The notes under the pieces: model-generated
Told to the model about the DNA's origin: nothing
Seen by the model: the letters and a program-made list of their open reading frames with translations, nothing else
The model's database searches: none
Shown: one piece after another, positions 36,045-43,733 of the stretch
Numbering within the stretch: the first letter of the stretch is position 1
Layout of the letters: the number at the start of each line of letters is the position of its first letter
NCBI GenBank assembly: GCA_903837525.1
Contig: CAILUU010000026.1
Location: forward strand, 1-64,000
From: an uncultured Bacteroidota bacterium
GTDB taxonomy: Bacteria > Bacteroidota > Bacteroidia > Chitinophagales > Chitinophagaceae
Length of the DNA stretch: 64,000 nucleotides
Direction of reading: 5' to 3'
Translations under genes and position numbers: made by a program

Positions 36045-37175
36045 TTATTTATTTATAAATTCTAAAACTTTAGTAGTAATAAATGTTTGTTGTTCTTCAT
36101 CTAATTCTGTATGTATGGGTAAGCTAATAACACAGTCCGTTAGTAAGTCCGTTATGGGTAAATTAAAATTACTACCACCAAATGCATCAAACATTTTTTG
36201 TTTGTGTGCAGGCACAGGATAATAAATCATATTAGGTACTCCATTATCTGTTAAATACTGCGAAAGTTCGTCTCTATTTACATTCGTTAATTGTAAGGTA
36301 TATTGATGAAATACATGTTGTTGATTAGCGGCTCTAAAAGGGGTAGTTATTTTTTCGTTGTTTGCAAATGCAGCATCATAAAAATCTGCTGCCTTTCTTC
36401 TTGCTAAAATATAATTATCTAAGCGCCTTAATTTAATAGTTAAAACAGCAGCTTGTACAGCATCTAATCTACTATTGCACCCAACCACATCATGGTAGTA
36501 ACGTTTACTTTGCCCATGGCTAGCAATCATTCTTAGTTTATTAGCTAACTCATCATCATCGGTAAACATTGCTCCTCCATCTCCAAAAGCACCCAAATTT
36601 TTACTGGGATAAAAAGAAGTGCAGCCTATGTGCCCAATAGTTCCTGTTTTTTTTGATGTACCATCTGTAAATGTATACGTACAGCCAATACCTTGTGCAT
36701 TATCTTCAATAACAAATAAGTTATGCTTTGTTGCTATTGCCATAATTTTTTCCATATCAGCAGCATGGCCGTATAAGTGAACAGGTATAATTGCTTTTGT
36801 TTTTGGCGTAATGGCTTTTTCAATGGCCTCAGGGTCTAAACAAAATGTTTGTTTATTTACTTCTACAAAAATAGGTTTTATGTTTAATAATGCGGCAACC
36901 TCCACAGTTGCTATGTACGTAAACGATGGAGTAATAACTTCGTCGCCTGGTTGTAAACCTAAGGCCATCATAGCTATTTGTAAGGCATCGGTACCATTTG
37001 CACAAGGAATACAATGTTTACTTTTATGGTAATCTGCTAAGTCTGTTGCAAAATCATTGACAACCTTTCCGCCAATAAACATAGAGCTTTCTAAAACACC
37101 AATAACTGCGGCATCTACTTCTGTTTTTATTTTTTGATACTGAGTTTTGGTATCAACCATTTGCAATGGTTTCAT
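36045..37175 (-). CDS. DegT/DnrJ/EryC1 (WbpE-like) PLP-dependent sugar aminotransferase
   Basis: Transfers an amino group from glutamate to a keto-sugar nucleotide. Visible: ANGTDALQIAMMALGLQPGDEVITPSFTYIAT, IIPVHLYGHAADM, IEDNAQGIGCTY (Asp that contacts PLP), the Schiff-base Lys in CTSFYPSKNLGAFGDGGAMFT, and GCNSRLDAVQAAVL. The 376 residues match WbpE/ArnB-type enzymes. First gene of the seven-gene cluster and preceded by a TATCTTTG promoter element. Its keto-sugar donor enzyme (WbpB-like oxidase) is not in the window, so the exact substrate is uncertain. Confidence 0.9.
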   Translation of the reverse strand: MKPLQMVDTKTQYQKIKTEVDAAVIGVLESSMFIGGKVVNDFATDLADYHKSKHCIPCANGTDALQIAMMALGLQPGDEVITPSFTYIATVEVAALLNIKPIFVEVNKQTFCLDPEAIEKAITPKTKAIIPVHLYGHAADMEKIMAIATKHNLFVIEDNAQGIGCTYTFTDGTSKKTGTIGHIGCTSFYPSKNLGAFGDGGAMFTDDDELANKLRMIASHGQSKRYYHDVVGCNSRLDAVQAAVLTIKLRRLDNYILARRKAADFYDAAFANNEKITTPFRAANQQHVFHQYTLQLTNVNRDELSQYLTDNGVPNMIYYPVPAHKQKMFDAFGGSNFNLPITDLLTDCVISLPIHTELDEEQQTFITTKVLEFINK

Positions 37176-37194
37176 ATGTAATTTTTAATGTGTG

Positions 37195-37202
37195 CAAAGA
37201 TA
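37195..37202 (-). promoter_or_regulatory. -7 element (TATCTTTG) for the nucleotide-sugar operon
   Basis: TATCTTTGCAC on the minus strand, 19 bases before the DegT ATG, in the divergent gap to waaA. Full TAnnTTTG match; the -33 part is weak. It is likely to drive all seven genes because their gaps are 36 bases or less. Confidence 0.55.
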
Positions 37203-37286
37203 CGGTTTAGTGCCTAAAATATAAAGGCAGCAAAACGAATTGATTTGCCAAATAATACTTTGTATTTTAGTGTAAAAATTAACAGC

Positions 37287-38549
37287 TTGAATTTATTCTT
37301 TTACAATCTTTTTTTAGTGGGGTACACTTTTGGTATTCAATTAGCTTCGTTATGGAATGGTAAAGCAAAAAAATGGGTACTGGGGAGAAGAAGGTTAATG
37401 TATAATGTACGAAGTACGATGGAAAAAATTAACCACTCACCAATTATTTGGATGCATTGCGCAAGTGTTGGCGAGTTTGAACAAGGAAGACCAATTATCG
37501 AAAAACTAAAAGCTGAAAATAAAAACCTGACGATTGTTTTAACTTTTTTTTCGCCTAGTGGGTTCGAAGCTTGTAAAAACTATAAAGAAGCAGATGCCAT
37601 TTTTTATTTACCTATGGATGGTAAAAAAAACGCTCAACAATTTTTAGATGCTTTACAACCTACTGTAGTTCTTTGGATAAAATATGAGTTTTGGTATTAT
37701 TATTTACAAGCATTAAAGAATAGAAAAATTCCAACTATTTTAGTATCAGGAACATTTAGAGATAACCAACCTTTTTTTAAGTGGTATGGAAGTTTTTGGC
37801 AGCAAATGTTGCACTGCTTTTCATTTTTATTTTTGCAAAATGAGGAAGGGAAAGAGTTATTATCCTCCTTCCAACTAAACAATAAGTTAGTAGTAAATGG
37901 AGATACTCGTTTTGACAGAGTTTGTGCAGTTGCCGACAACTTTACCTCGTTACCTTTAATTGAAAAATTTTGTGGAGATAGTAAAGTTTTTATTGCTGGT
38001 AGCACTTGGGAAGAAGATGAAGAGAAGTTAATACATTATGTAAAAAAACATCCTCACATAAAATTTATTATTGTACCACATGAGGTAGATGAACAAAATA
38101 TAAAAGATGTACAGAAAGAATTTCAACATTCAATTTTGTACTCACAACTTTCAACTGCCAATATTCAACATTCACCCTCCAATTGTCTTATTATTGATAC
38201 AATAGGAATACTTAGTAGGTTGTATTACTATGCCGATGTAACATACGTTGGTGGAGGATTTGGAAGCGATGGTGTGCACAATGTATTAGAGCCAGCAGTA
38301 TATAGAAAACCAGTTTTATTTGGCCCAGTTTATCAAAAATATATAGAGGCTGTTGATTTAATTAAATGTGGCGCAGCAATAACAATTATAGATGCGTTAC
38401 ACCTTGAAAAGTTGTTAGATAATTTATTTTTAAATGAAAATGAAAGGGAAAAAATGGGCATTTCAGCACAAAAATATGTAGAAGAAAATAAGGGGGCTAC
38501 AGAAAAAATTGTAAACTATATTTACGAAAATCGTCTTTTAATTAATTGA
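37287..38549 (+). CDS. waaA: 3-deoxy-D-manno-octulosonic acid (Kdo) transferase
   Basis: Inner-membrane-associated GT30 enzyme that adds Kdo to lipid IVA in lipopolysaccharide synthesis. Visible: N-terminal hydrophobic segment, IWMHCASVGEFEQGRPI (catalytic Glu), LTFFSPSGFEACKNY, YLPMDG, VLWIKYEFWYYYL, VSGTFRDNQPFFKWYG, VNGDTRFDRV, IAGSTWEEDEEKL, VPHEVDE and YVGGGFGSDGVHNVLEPA. The track ORF starts with TTG at 37245; the family usually begins close to the FFYNLFLVGY block, so I prefer the in-frame TTG at 37287 (MNLFFYNLF). Either is possible because no ATG is present. Its 3' end overlaps the convergent gene by 28 bases. Confidence 0.9.
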   Translation: MNLFFYNLFLVGYTFGIQLASLWNGKAKKWVLGRRRLMYNVRSTMEKINHSPIIWMHCASVGEFEQGRPIIEKLKAENKNLTIVLTFFSPSGFEACKNYKEADAIFYLPMDGKKNAQQFLDALQPTVVLWIKYEFWYYYLQALKNRKIPTILVSGTFRDNQPFFKWYGSFWQQMLHCFSFLFLQNEEGKELLSSFQLNNKLVVNGDTRFDRVCAVADNFTSLPLIEKFCGDSKVFIAGSTWEEDEEKLIHYVKKHPHIKFIIVPHEVDEQNIKDVQKEFQHSILYSQLSTANIQHSPSNCLIIDTIGILSRLYYYADVTYVGGGFGSDGVHNVLEPAVYRKPVLFGPVYQKYIEAVDLIKCGAAITIIDALHLEKLLDNLFLNENEREKMGISAQKYVEENKGATEKIVNYIYENRLLIN

Positions 38550-39241
38550 TTAAATTGTTGCACCACTTCTAATTTATCATTCCAGCCAATTTTAGTTTTC
38601 AATTCTCTTTGTATCCAATATTCTGCCTCTGCTAAAATGCTAAAACCATTAATGGTTTTTATACTACGTTCGTACATTGCCTCATCTCCTCTAAACAACT
38701 CGTTAATAAATAAAAATCGGTCATTAATGCCTATTGCTTTTTTTAATTCTCTAATGGGAACTTCAGTTAAGGTATCACCTAAATCTATTTTAGCTTGTTT
38801 TAATTTATCATTAACTGATGGGGTAGATGTAATTTGTTCGTTTATTTCTTTTTTAGTTTCAATAAAAGTTGGTTGTATTGTTTCTGTATCTTCTTCAAAA
38901 ATAAGTTGTGGTTTATTTTTAACACTTATTTGCTGAAACGTTTCTGCATTTCGTTTTATTTCTTCTAGTTCAGCCTCAATTTCTGCTTCATCTACTTGTA
39001 AAATTTCAATCGTTTTTTCAGGTTCTACGATTACTAACAACTCTTCTTTTTTTACTGTAAAATCCTTATTATTAGGTAAGATGGATATGCTAATATTTCC
39101 AAAACTATTTGTATTAGTTAGGTTTTGTAAATGGTGCAGCTCTGCCTGTAACATTTGTGTAGCCAATAAAAGTTGCTCTGCCGAAGCACCTTCGGCAAAT
39201 AAATCATTTATTTTTTTTAGGAGTGTCTCCACTCTTTCCAT
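38522..39241 (-). CDS. Conserved-looking hypothetical protein, 239 aa
   Basis: No named domain recognised. N-terminal 35 residues form a helical, possibly coiled-coil segment (MERVETLLKKINDLFAEGASAEQLLLATQMLQAELHHL). The middle (about 50-150) is acidic, low-complexity and probably disordered. The last 75 residues are ordered and look conserved: PIRELKKAIGINDRFLFINELFRGDEAMYERSIKTIN, then AEAEYWIQRELKTKIGW. I have the impression that this C-terminal pattern recurs in unannotated Bacteroidota proteins (from memory, unverified). No signal peptide, so cytoplasmic. Convergent with and overlapping waaA by 28 bases; divergent from tdk. Confidence 0.7.
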   Translation of the reverse strand: MERVETLLKKINDLFAEGASAEQLLLATQMLQAELHHLQNLTNTNSFGNISISILPNNKDFTVKKEELLVIVEPEKTIEILQVDEAEIEAELEEIKRNAETFQQISVKNKPQLIFEEDTETIQPTFIETKKEINEQITSTPSVNDKLKQAKIDLGDTLTEVPIRELKKAIGINDRFLFINELFRGDEAMYERSIKTINGFSILAEAEYWIQRELKTKIGWNDKLEVVQQFNQLIKRRFS

Positions 39242-39326
39242 GATAAAGTATATTTTTGATGTCCTAAATAGTAAGAAAGTTAAATTATTACGTAAGTTAC
39301 AAACTCAATTTAAAATAATAATATAA

Positions 39327-39896
39327 ATGTTTATAGAACCTAACTTAAAAGGCGAACGCAGGGGGTGGATAGAAGTTATTTGTGGAAGTATGTTTAGTGG
39401 AAAAACCGAAGAATTAATTCGTAGACTAAAAAGAGTAAAAATTGCTAATTTAAAAGTAGAAATATTTAAACCTAGTATAGACGTTCGTTACGACGAAACA
39501 AAAATTGTAAGCCACGACACCAACGCTATTTTATCAACCCCAGTAGATAGTTCTCAATCTATTTTATTATTAGCCGAAGGAGTAGATGTTGTAGGTATTG
39601 ATGAAGCTCAATTTTTTGATGCCGACATTGGAAATGTGTGTGAACAATTGGCTATGAAAGGGATACGAGTAATTGTTGCTGGGTTAGATATGGATTATTT
39701 AGGTAACCCCTTTGGACAAATGCCTAATTTATTGGCAAAAGCTGATTACATCACAAAACTTCACGCTATATGTATGCAATGTGGCAATATTGCCAATATT
39801 AGCTACAGAAAAAAAGCCGAAGGTCCACAAGTACTTTTAGGCGAAAAAGATATTTATGAACCAAGATGCAGGCATTGTGCTGGCATAAATAGCTAA
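39327..39896 (+). CDS. tdk: Thymidine kinase (type II)
   Basis: Phosphorylates thymidine with ATP for nucleotide salvage. Visible: [18 protein letters not shown] (P-loop), [11 protein letters not shown] (the Asp-Glu Walker B type with the catalytic Glu), [19 protein letters not shown], and the zinc-binding CMQC ... CRHC pair. The 189 residues match TK1-like enzymes. It stands where secE/nusG would normally precede rplK in many bacteria. About 190 bases and a promoter separate it from rplK. Confidence 0.95.
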   Translation: MFIEPNLKGERRGWIEVICGSMFSGKTEELIRRLKRVKIANLKVEIFKPSIDVRYDETKIVSHDTNAILSTPVDSSQSILLLAEGVDVVGIDEAQFFDADIGNVCEQLAMKGIRVIVAGLDMDYLGNPFGQMPNLLAKADYITKLHAICMQCGNIANISYRKKAEGPQVLLGEKDIYEPRCRHCAGINS

Positions 39897-39964
39897 AAAC
39901 AAGTGACTTATATAAATTAGTAAAATTATTCATTATTCAATTACATAGTTTTAAAATATTCACT

Positions 39965-40089
39965 TACCTTTGCCGCCCAAAATAGTTCTTTTTAACCGCC
40001 AAAGCTCTGGCAAAAGCGGTAAATCAAGTGTTATTTAATTGGAAGTTTCCTTACAACTAGGGAACGTTATCACCAAAAAATAAAAAATA
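39965..40089 (+). promoter_or_regulatory. rplK promoter -7 element and structured leader
   Basis: TACCTTTG at 39965-39972 matches the Bacteroidota -7 box; its surroundings (ACTTACCTTTGCCG) are identical to those before rpoB. The roughly 110-base leader contains an ACCGC...GCGGT hairpin (around 40015-40041) with inner CCA/TGG pairing, and a short GGAA/TTCC hairpin. In other bacteria ribosomal protein L1 binds an mRNA structure before rplK-rplA; this leader is a candidate for that, unproven. Confidence 0.55.
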
Positions 40090-40533
40090 ATGGCTAAAGA
40101 AATCACTGGCTATGTAAAACTCCAATGTAAAGGAGGGCAAGCCAACCCAGCTCCACCAATTGGGCCTGCCTTAGGTTCTAAGGGTATTAACATCATGGAG
40201 TTTTGTAAGCAGTTTAATGCTAGAACGCAAGACAAACAAGGCAAAGTAGTACCCGTTTTAATTACGGTATACGCCGACAAATCATTCGATTTTATTTTAA
40301 AAACCGCACCAGCTCCAGTACAATTACTAGAGGCAGCTAAACTTACAAGTGGAAGTAAAGAACCTAACCGTGATAAGGTAGGTAAAGTTACATGGGCACA
40401 AGTAGAAGAAATTGCAAAAGATAAAATGGCTGATTTAAACGCCTTTTCATTAAATAGTGCAATGAGTATGGTTGCAGGTACAGCTCGTAGTATGGGTATA
40501 ACTGTTGACGGTAAAGCTCCTTGGGAAAATTAA
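40090..40533 (+). CDS. rplK: 50S ribosomal protein L11
   Basis: Binds 23S rRNA at the GTPase-associated centre with L10-L7/L12. The 147 residues carry [39 protein letters not shown] in the N-terminal domain and ALNA-type sequence ([29 protein letters not shown]) in the rRNA-binding C-terminal domain. Proline-rich hinge and length are normal. First gene of the rplK-rplA-rplJ-rplL unit; the gap to rplA is 29 bases. Confidence 0.98.
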   Translation: MAKEITGYVKLQCKGGQANPAPPIGPALGSKGINIMEFCKQFNARTQDKQGKVVPVLITVYADKSFDFILKTAPAPVQLLEAAKLTSGSKEPNRDKVGKVTWAQVEEIAKDKMADLNAFSLNSAMSMVAGTARSMGITVDGKAPWEN

Positions 40534-40562
40534 TTATTCATCAATCTTAATAAAAAACAACA

Positions 40563-41252
40563 ATGATTACTAAAAAAAGAAAAGTTGCTAATACAAAGGT
40601 TGATGCTAATAAAGCATATTCCCTTAAAGAAGCAAGCAATCTTGTAAAAGAAATTAACTGTACAAAATTTGATAGCTCTGTTGATTTGCATATTAAATTA
40701 GGAGTAGATCCTAAAAAAGCAGATCAAGCAGTTAGAGGTACAGTATCCTTACCACACGGTACAGGTAAAACAAAAAAAGTATTGGTATTGTGTACACCCG
40801 ATAAAGAAGCTGAAGCAAAAGAAGCAGGCGCCGATTTTGCAGGTTTAGATGAATTTATTGCAAAAATTGAAGGTGGATGGACAGATATTGATGTAATTGT
40901 AGCAACACCATCTGTAATGCCTAAAATGGGTAAGTTAGGTAAAATATTAGGTCCTCGTAACTTAATGCCAAACCCTAAAACAGGTACAGTTACTAATGAT
41001 GTAGCAGGTGCTGTTAAAGATTTAAAAGGTGGTAAAATTGCCTTTAAGGTAGATAAAGTAGGGATTATACATGCTTCTATTGGAAGAGTAAGTTTTACAC
41101 CAGAAAAAATTGCAGAAAATAGTCAAGAATTAATTAACGCCATTATGAAGTTAAAACCATCAACTTCTAAAGGTGCTTATTTACGTGGCTTAAGCATGGC
41201 TAGCACAATGAGTCCTGGTATTGTAATCGACACAAAATCTGTTCAAAACTAA
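40563..41252 (+). CDS. rplA: 50S ribosomal protein L1
   Basis: L1-stalk protein that helps release deacylated tRNA and, in many bacteria, represses its own operon. The 229 residues show [34 protein letters not shown], the second-domain stretch [27 protein letters not shown] (family signature) and [22 protein letters not shown]. Normal length. Follows rplK closely; a CCTCTCC palindrome fills the gap to rplJ. Confidence 0.98.
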   Translation: MITKKRKVANTKVDANKAYSLKEASNLVKEINCTKFDSSVDLHIKLGVDPKKADQAVRGTVSLPHGTGKTKKVLVLCTPDKEAEAKEAGADFAGLDEFIAKIEGGWTDIDVIVATPSVMPKMGKLGKILGPRNLMPNPKTGTVTNDVAGAVKDLKGGKIAFKVDKVGIIHASIGRVSFTPEKIAENSQELINAIMKLKPSTSKGAYLRGLSMASTMSPGIVIDTKSVQN

Positions 41253-41256
41253 AAAA

Positions 41257-41290
41257 CCTCATCCATCCTCTCCAACCGAGAGGGATAGGT
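41257..41290. repeat. CCTCTCC palindrome inside the ribosomal operon (rplA-rplJ gap)
   Basis: CATCCTCTCCAACCGAGAGGGATAGG is an imperfect inverted repeat (TCCTCTC/GAGAGGGA with an AACC-type loop). It resembles the palindromes at 18227 and 50014. There is no T-run, so it probably does not terminate; it could mark RNA processing or be a mobile palindromic repeat. Confidence 0.55.
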
Positions 41291-41305
41291 AAAAAAATAT
41301 TTGTT

Positions 41306-41941
41306 ATGACTAAACAAGAAAAACAAGAAGTGATAGAATTGCTTAAAGGCAAATTCTCTCAATACAATAATTTCTATATTACCGATACAGAAAGTTTATC
41401 AGTAGCACAGGTTACTAAACTTCGTAAAGTTTGCTTTGATAAGCAAGTAGAAATGAAAGTAGCTAAAAATACATTAATTAAAAAAGCGTTAGAAAGTATT
41501 GATAGTGAAAAATATGCAGGTGTATATGATAGCTTACATAAAGTAACCGCTTTATTATTTAGTGAAAACCCTAAAGAACCAGCTTTAATATTAACAGGGT
41601 TTAGAAAAGAAAGCAAAGGCGAAAAGCCAGAGCTTAAGGCAGCATTCATTAATGGTGATGTTTTTGTAGGAGATAATCAATTGAAAAATCTTACTCAAAT
41701 TAAAACTAAAAATGAGCTTATTGGTGAAGTAATTGGATTATTACAAGCTCCAATACAACGTGTATTAGGTGCATTGCAAAATAAAGATGCCGCAAATGCA
41801 GCATCAGAAGTAGTTGCAGAAGTAGCTGAAACACCAGTAGCAGAAGTTGTTGCAGAAGCACCAGCGGTTGAAGTAGCTGCACCAGTTGCAGAAACTCCTG
41901 CGGCAGCAGAACCAACAGCAGAAGCTCCAGCGGCAGAATAA
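41306..41941 (+). CDS. rplJ: 50S ribosomal protein L10 with long Ala/Glu/Val/Pro tail
   Basis: Base of the L7/L12 stalk. Residues 1 to about 170 are a normal L10: QEVIELLKGKFSQYNNFYITDTESLSVAQVTKLRK, KVAKNTLIKKALES and FINGDVFVGDNQLKNLTQIKTKNELIGEVIGLLQAPIQRVLGALQNK, where the last helices dock the L7/L12 dimers. The family usually ends near residue 165-175. Here about 40 more residues follow, made of repeated VVAEVAETPVAE/VAEAPAVEVAAP/ETPAAAEPTAEAPAAE units: acidic, low complexity, probably disordered. The coding repeats are not frameshifted and end in a clean stop. Confidence 0.96.
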   Translation: MTKQEKQEVIELLKGKFSQYNNFYITDTESLSVAQVTKLRKVCFDKQVEMKVAKNTLIKKALESIDSEKYAGVYDSLHKVTALLFSENPKEPALILTGFRKESKGEKPELKAAFINGDVFVGDNQLKNLTQIKTKNELIGEVIGLLQAPIQRVLGALQNKDAANAASEVVAEVAETPVAEVVAEAPAVEVAAPVAETPAAAEPTAEAPAAE

Positions 41942-42079
41942 AATACCGTTAATCGGTAATCCGCTTAAACATATTAACGGATAAACCAATTAATAGGTTA
42001 ACGTAGTAAAAAGGTAATTTTTTTTAATAACATATCCGCCGGAGTCAAAAACAATGAAGGCGGAAAAAATTTAAACAAC
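41942..42079 (+). promoter_or_regulatory. Structured rplJ-rplL spacer
   Basis: This 138-base gap is long for rplJ-rplL. It holds CCGTTAAT...ATTAACGG (around 41946-41980) and a TCCGCC...GGCGGA hairpin (around 42035-42064) shortly before the rplL ATG. In other bacteria this junction is a site of RNA processing or attenuation; here a regulatory role is inference. No full TAnnTTTG box was seen in it. Confidence 0.4.
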
Positions 42080-42454
42080 ATGGCAGAAATTAAAGCATTA
42101 GCTGAAAGCCTAGTAGGCTTAACAGTAAAACAAGTACAAGAGTTAGCAGAATTTTTAAAATCTGAGTACGGTATTGAACCAGCTGCAGCAGCAGTTGTAG
42201 TAAGTGCAGGCGGTGGCGATGGTGCTGCAGCAACAGAAGAAAAAACTTCGTTCAATGTAATATTGAAATCGGCAGGGGCTAACAAATTAGCGATTGTAAA
42301 AATCGTTAAAGAATTAACAGGTTTAGGACTTAAAGAAGCTAAAGATTTAGTGGATGGTGCTCCAAAACCAGTTAAAGAAGGTGTTGATAAAGCAACTGCA
42401 GAAGAAATTAAAACAAAATTAACTGAAGCTGGTGCTGAGGTTGAGATTGCTTAA
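42080..42454 (+). CDS. rplL: 50S ribosomal protein L7/L12
   Basis: Multi-copy stalk protein recruiting translation factors. The 124 residues comprise an N-terminal dimerisation helix pair ([31 protein letters not shown]), an Ala/Gly hinge ([20 protein letters not shown]) and the factor-binding C-terminal domain ([44 protein letters not shown]). A strong terminator follows, so the ribosomal unit ends here rather than reading into rpoB. Confidence 0.98.
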   Translation: MAEIKALAESLVGLTVKQVQELAEFLKSEYGIEPAAAAVVVSAGGGDGAAATEEKTSFNVILKSAGANKLAIVKIVKELTGLGLKEAKDLVDGAPKPVKEGVDKATAEEIKTKLTEAGAEVEIA

Positions 42455-42477
42455 TTATACGCAGTTTTAATAGTACT

Positions 42478-42508
42478 AAAAGTCGAAAATTAAATTTTCG
42501 GCTTTTTT
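42478..42508 (+). terminator. Rho-independent terminator after rplL
   Basis: AAAAGTCGAAAAT-TAA-ATTTTCGGCTTTT: a 13-bp stem with one G-U pair and a short loop, running into T residues, 24 bases after the rplL stop. Confidence 0.85.
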
Positions 42509-42569
42509 ATTTGATTTTTTAAAAAAATATCTTACCTTTTGCTTCTAATATTATAAAAAACTTATTATA

Positions 42570-43055
42570 ATGAAAAAAATAAACATCTTATTATTGTCGG
42601 TGATTCTCTCGGCGGTAATGTTTTCTTGCGAAAAAGCAAATTCAGATTTAGTTTCAACAAATACGACCTCTGCTTCTGGAAGTAGTGGTGGTGGTTCAAC
42701 TGGCGGGGGTTCTGGAAGTGGCGGTAGTGGTGGTGTAACAGGTGGTGGTGGCGTTGTAACATCTCCAGGGTTTAGTGCTGGTTTTACAATTGGTGTTCCA
42801 GATTTATTTAATGTGTTTGAAAACAATACTGTAAAATTGGTAAGCGATGGTGGTGGTATTACAAGTTATTATTGGAATTTAGGAGATGGTCGTAAAAGTT
42901 TTGAAAAGTCTCCAGTAATTTCTTACCCAGCACATGGCTATTATACAATTAGTTTAACTGTTAAAGATGCTAATGGTAGGACTGAAACGTTATCTAAAGA
43001 TTTAGGCATATTGTGCAACTTTGGAGGCGGTACAAGCGGAAATGGAAGTCATTAA
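42570..43055 (+). CDS. Small PKD-domain lipoprotein
   Basis: 161-residue predicted lipoprotein. The signal peptide KKINILLLSVILSAVMFSC ends in a lipobox Cys at about residue 20. Residues 35-70 are a Gly/Ser linker (GSSGGGSTGGGSGSGGSGG). The rest is one PKD-like domain (NTVKLVSDGGGITSYYWNLGDGRKSFEKSPVISYPAHGYYTISLTVKDANG) with the family NLGDG turn. It probably sits on a membrane surface and binds glycan or protein. Flanked by the rplL terminator and its own strong terminator, so it is an independent unit inserted between rplL and rpoB. Confidence 0.85.
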   Translation: MKKINILLLSVILSAVMFSCEKANSDLVSTNTTSASGSSGGGSTGGGSGSGGSGGVTGGGGVVTSPGFSAGFTIGVPDLFNVFENNTVKLVSDGGGITSYYWNLGDGRKSFEKSPVISYPAHGYYTISLTVKDANGRTETLSKDLGILCNFGGGTSGNGSH

Positions 43056-43080
43056 TTAAAATATAAAAAATAAAATTAAA

Positions 43081-43110
43081 GCCAAGTTGCATTAGCAACT
43101 TGGCTTTTTT
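43081..43110 (+). terminator. Rho-independent terminator after the PKD lipoprotein
   Basis: Perfect 10-bp stem GCCAAGTTGC-ATTA-GCAACTTGGC followed by TTTTTT, 25 bases after the stop codon. Confidence 0.93.
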
Positions 43111-43150
43111 GTGTAATATTCCCATATTGTTATACTATTGTATTTATTAA

Positions 43151-43235
43151 TTAGTCTAACTGTTTATGGTATAATGCCTATTTAGCAGCTGTTTAGGCCA
43201 ATGCAATTGAACTATTACAGATGTACAATCGGTAT
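43151..43235. repeat. 85-bp dispersed intergenic repeat, copy B
   Basis: Gapless match to 29834-29918 (about 73 of 85 positions). The GTTTAGGC and AATGCAATTG and GATGTACAATCGGTAT blocks are the best conserved. Lies between the lipoprotein terminator and the promoter of the HMA-TonB pair; no ORF. Confidence 0.75.
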
Positions 43236-43363
43236 TATTCAACAAAGTATTTATTCGTATGTGGTTCATATAATTTCTTTATTAGAAAGTAGGTATAAGT
43301 GTAGGGGTAAATTTAAAGTGCAATATTGCACTTTTTAAAATACTCATTTCTCAAGATGTACAC

Positions 43364-43371
43364 TAAATTTG
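43364..43371 (+). promoter_or_regulatory. -7 element (TAAATTTG) for the HMA-TonB receptor pair
   Basis: TAAATTTGCATT matches TAnnTTTG and lies 33 bases before ATG 43404. It falls inside the longer track ORF (43326), which argues for the later start. Confidence 0.5.
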
Positions 43372-43403
43372 CATTATCAAACATGTTATTTAAAAAATTA
43401 TTT

Positions 43404-43730
43404 ATGTTTAAAAAAATATTCATTGCCGTATTTGTTTTTACAGCTATAGGCAATAATTTATTTGCAAAAAATTTACAACCGTTAATAGACAGTACCGTTA
43501 CTATAAAAGTAAAAGGAGTTACTTGTAGTAACGATTTAAAAACACTTAGCACAAACGTAAAAGAGTTAAAGGGTGTTAGCGAATGTAAGCCTGGTAAAGC
43601 AGGTGCAGTTTCTGTTTTTAAAGTAACGTATAACCCTGCAGTGGTGAACATAAAAGATATTCATAAAGCTTTTGAAAATACAGGTGGCTGTAGCGACCCT
43701 AACGATAGACCCTATAAAATAAAAAATTAA
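43404..43730 (+). CDS. Exported heavy-metal-associated (HMA-like) domain protein with degenerate metal motif
   Basis: 108 residues from Met 43404. Signal peptide KKIFIAVFVFTAIGNNLFA, then a ferredoxin-like HMA fold: STVTIKVKGVTCSNDLKTLSTNVKELKGVSECKPGKAGAVSVFKVTYNPAVVNIKDIHKAFENTGG. The usual GMTCxxC loop is reduced to GVTCSND, so only one Cys of the pair remains; two other Cys (SECKPG and GGCSD) could substitute. The track start at 43326 adds 26 residues that precede the promoter box and the signal peptide, so I reject it. It ends 3 bases before the TonB receptor gene, so the two are coupled. Probable periplasmic metal (copper-type) carrier, inferred. Confidence 0.8.
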   Translation: MFKKIFIAVFVFTAIGNNLFAKNLQPLIDSTVTIKVKGVTCSNDLKTLSTNVKELKGVSECKPGKAGAVSVFKVTYNPAVVNIKDIHKAFENTGGCSDPNDRPYKIKN

Positions 43731-43733
43731 TTC

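Noticed and set aside
41718-41989. Minus-strand Leu/Cys-rich ORFs opposite rplJ
   Set aside because: Artefacts of the repetitive Ala/Glu/Pro coding tail of L10 read on the other strand.
42661-42765. Gly/Ser codon-rich stretch considered as a microsatellite or CRISPR-like repeat
   Set aside because: It is in frame inside the lipoprotein gene and encodes a linker; no spacer-repeat periodicity.
42551-42826. Minus-strand Pro-rich and His/Leu-rich ORFs
   Set aside because: Shadows of the Gly/Ser-rich linker of the PKD lipoprotein.
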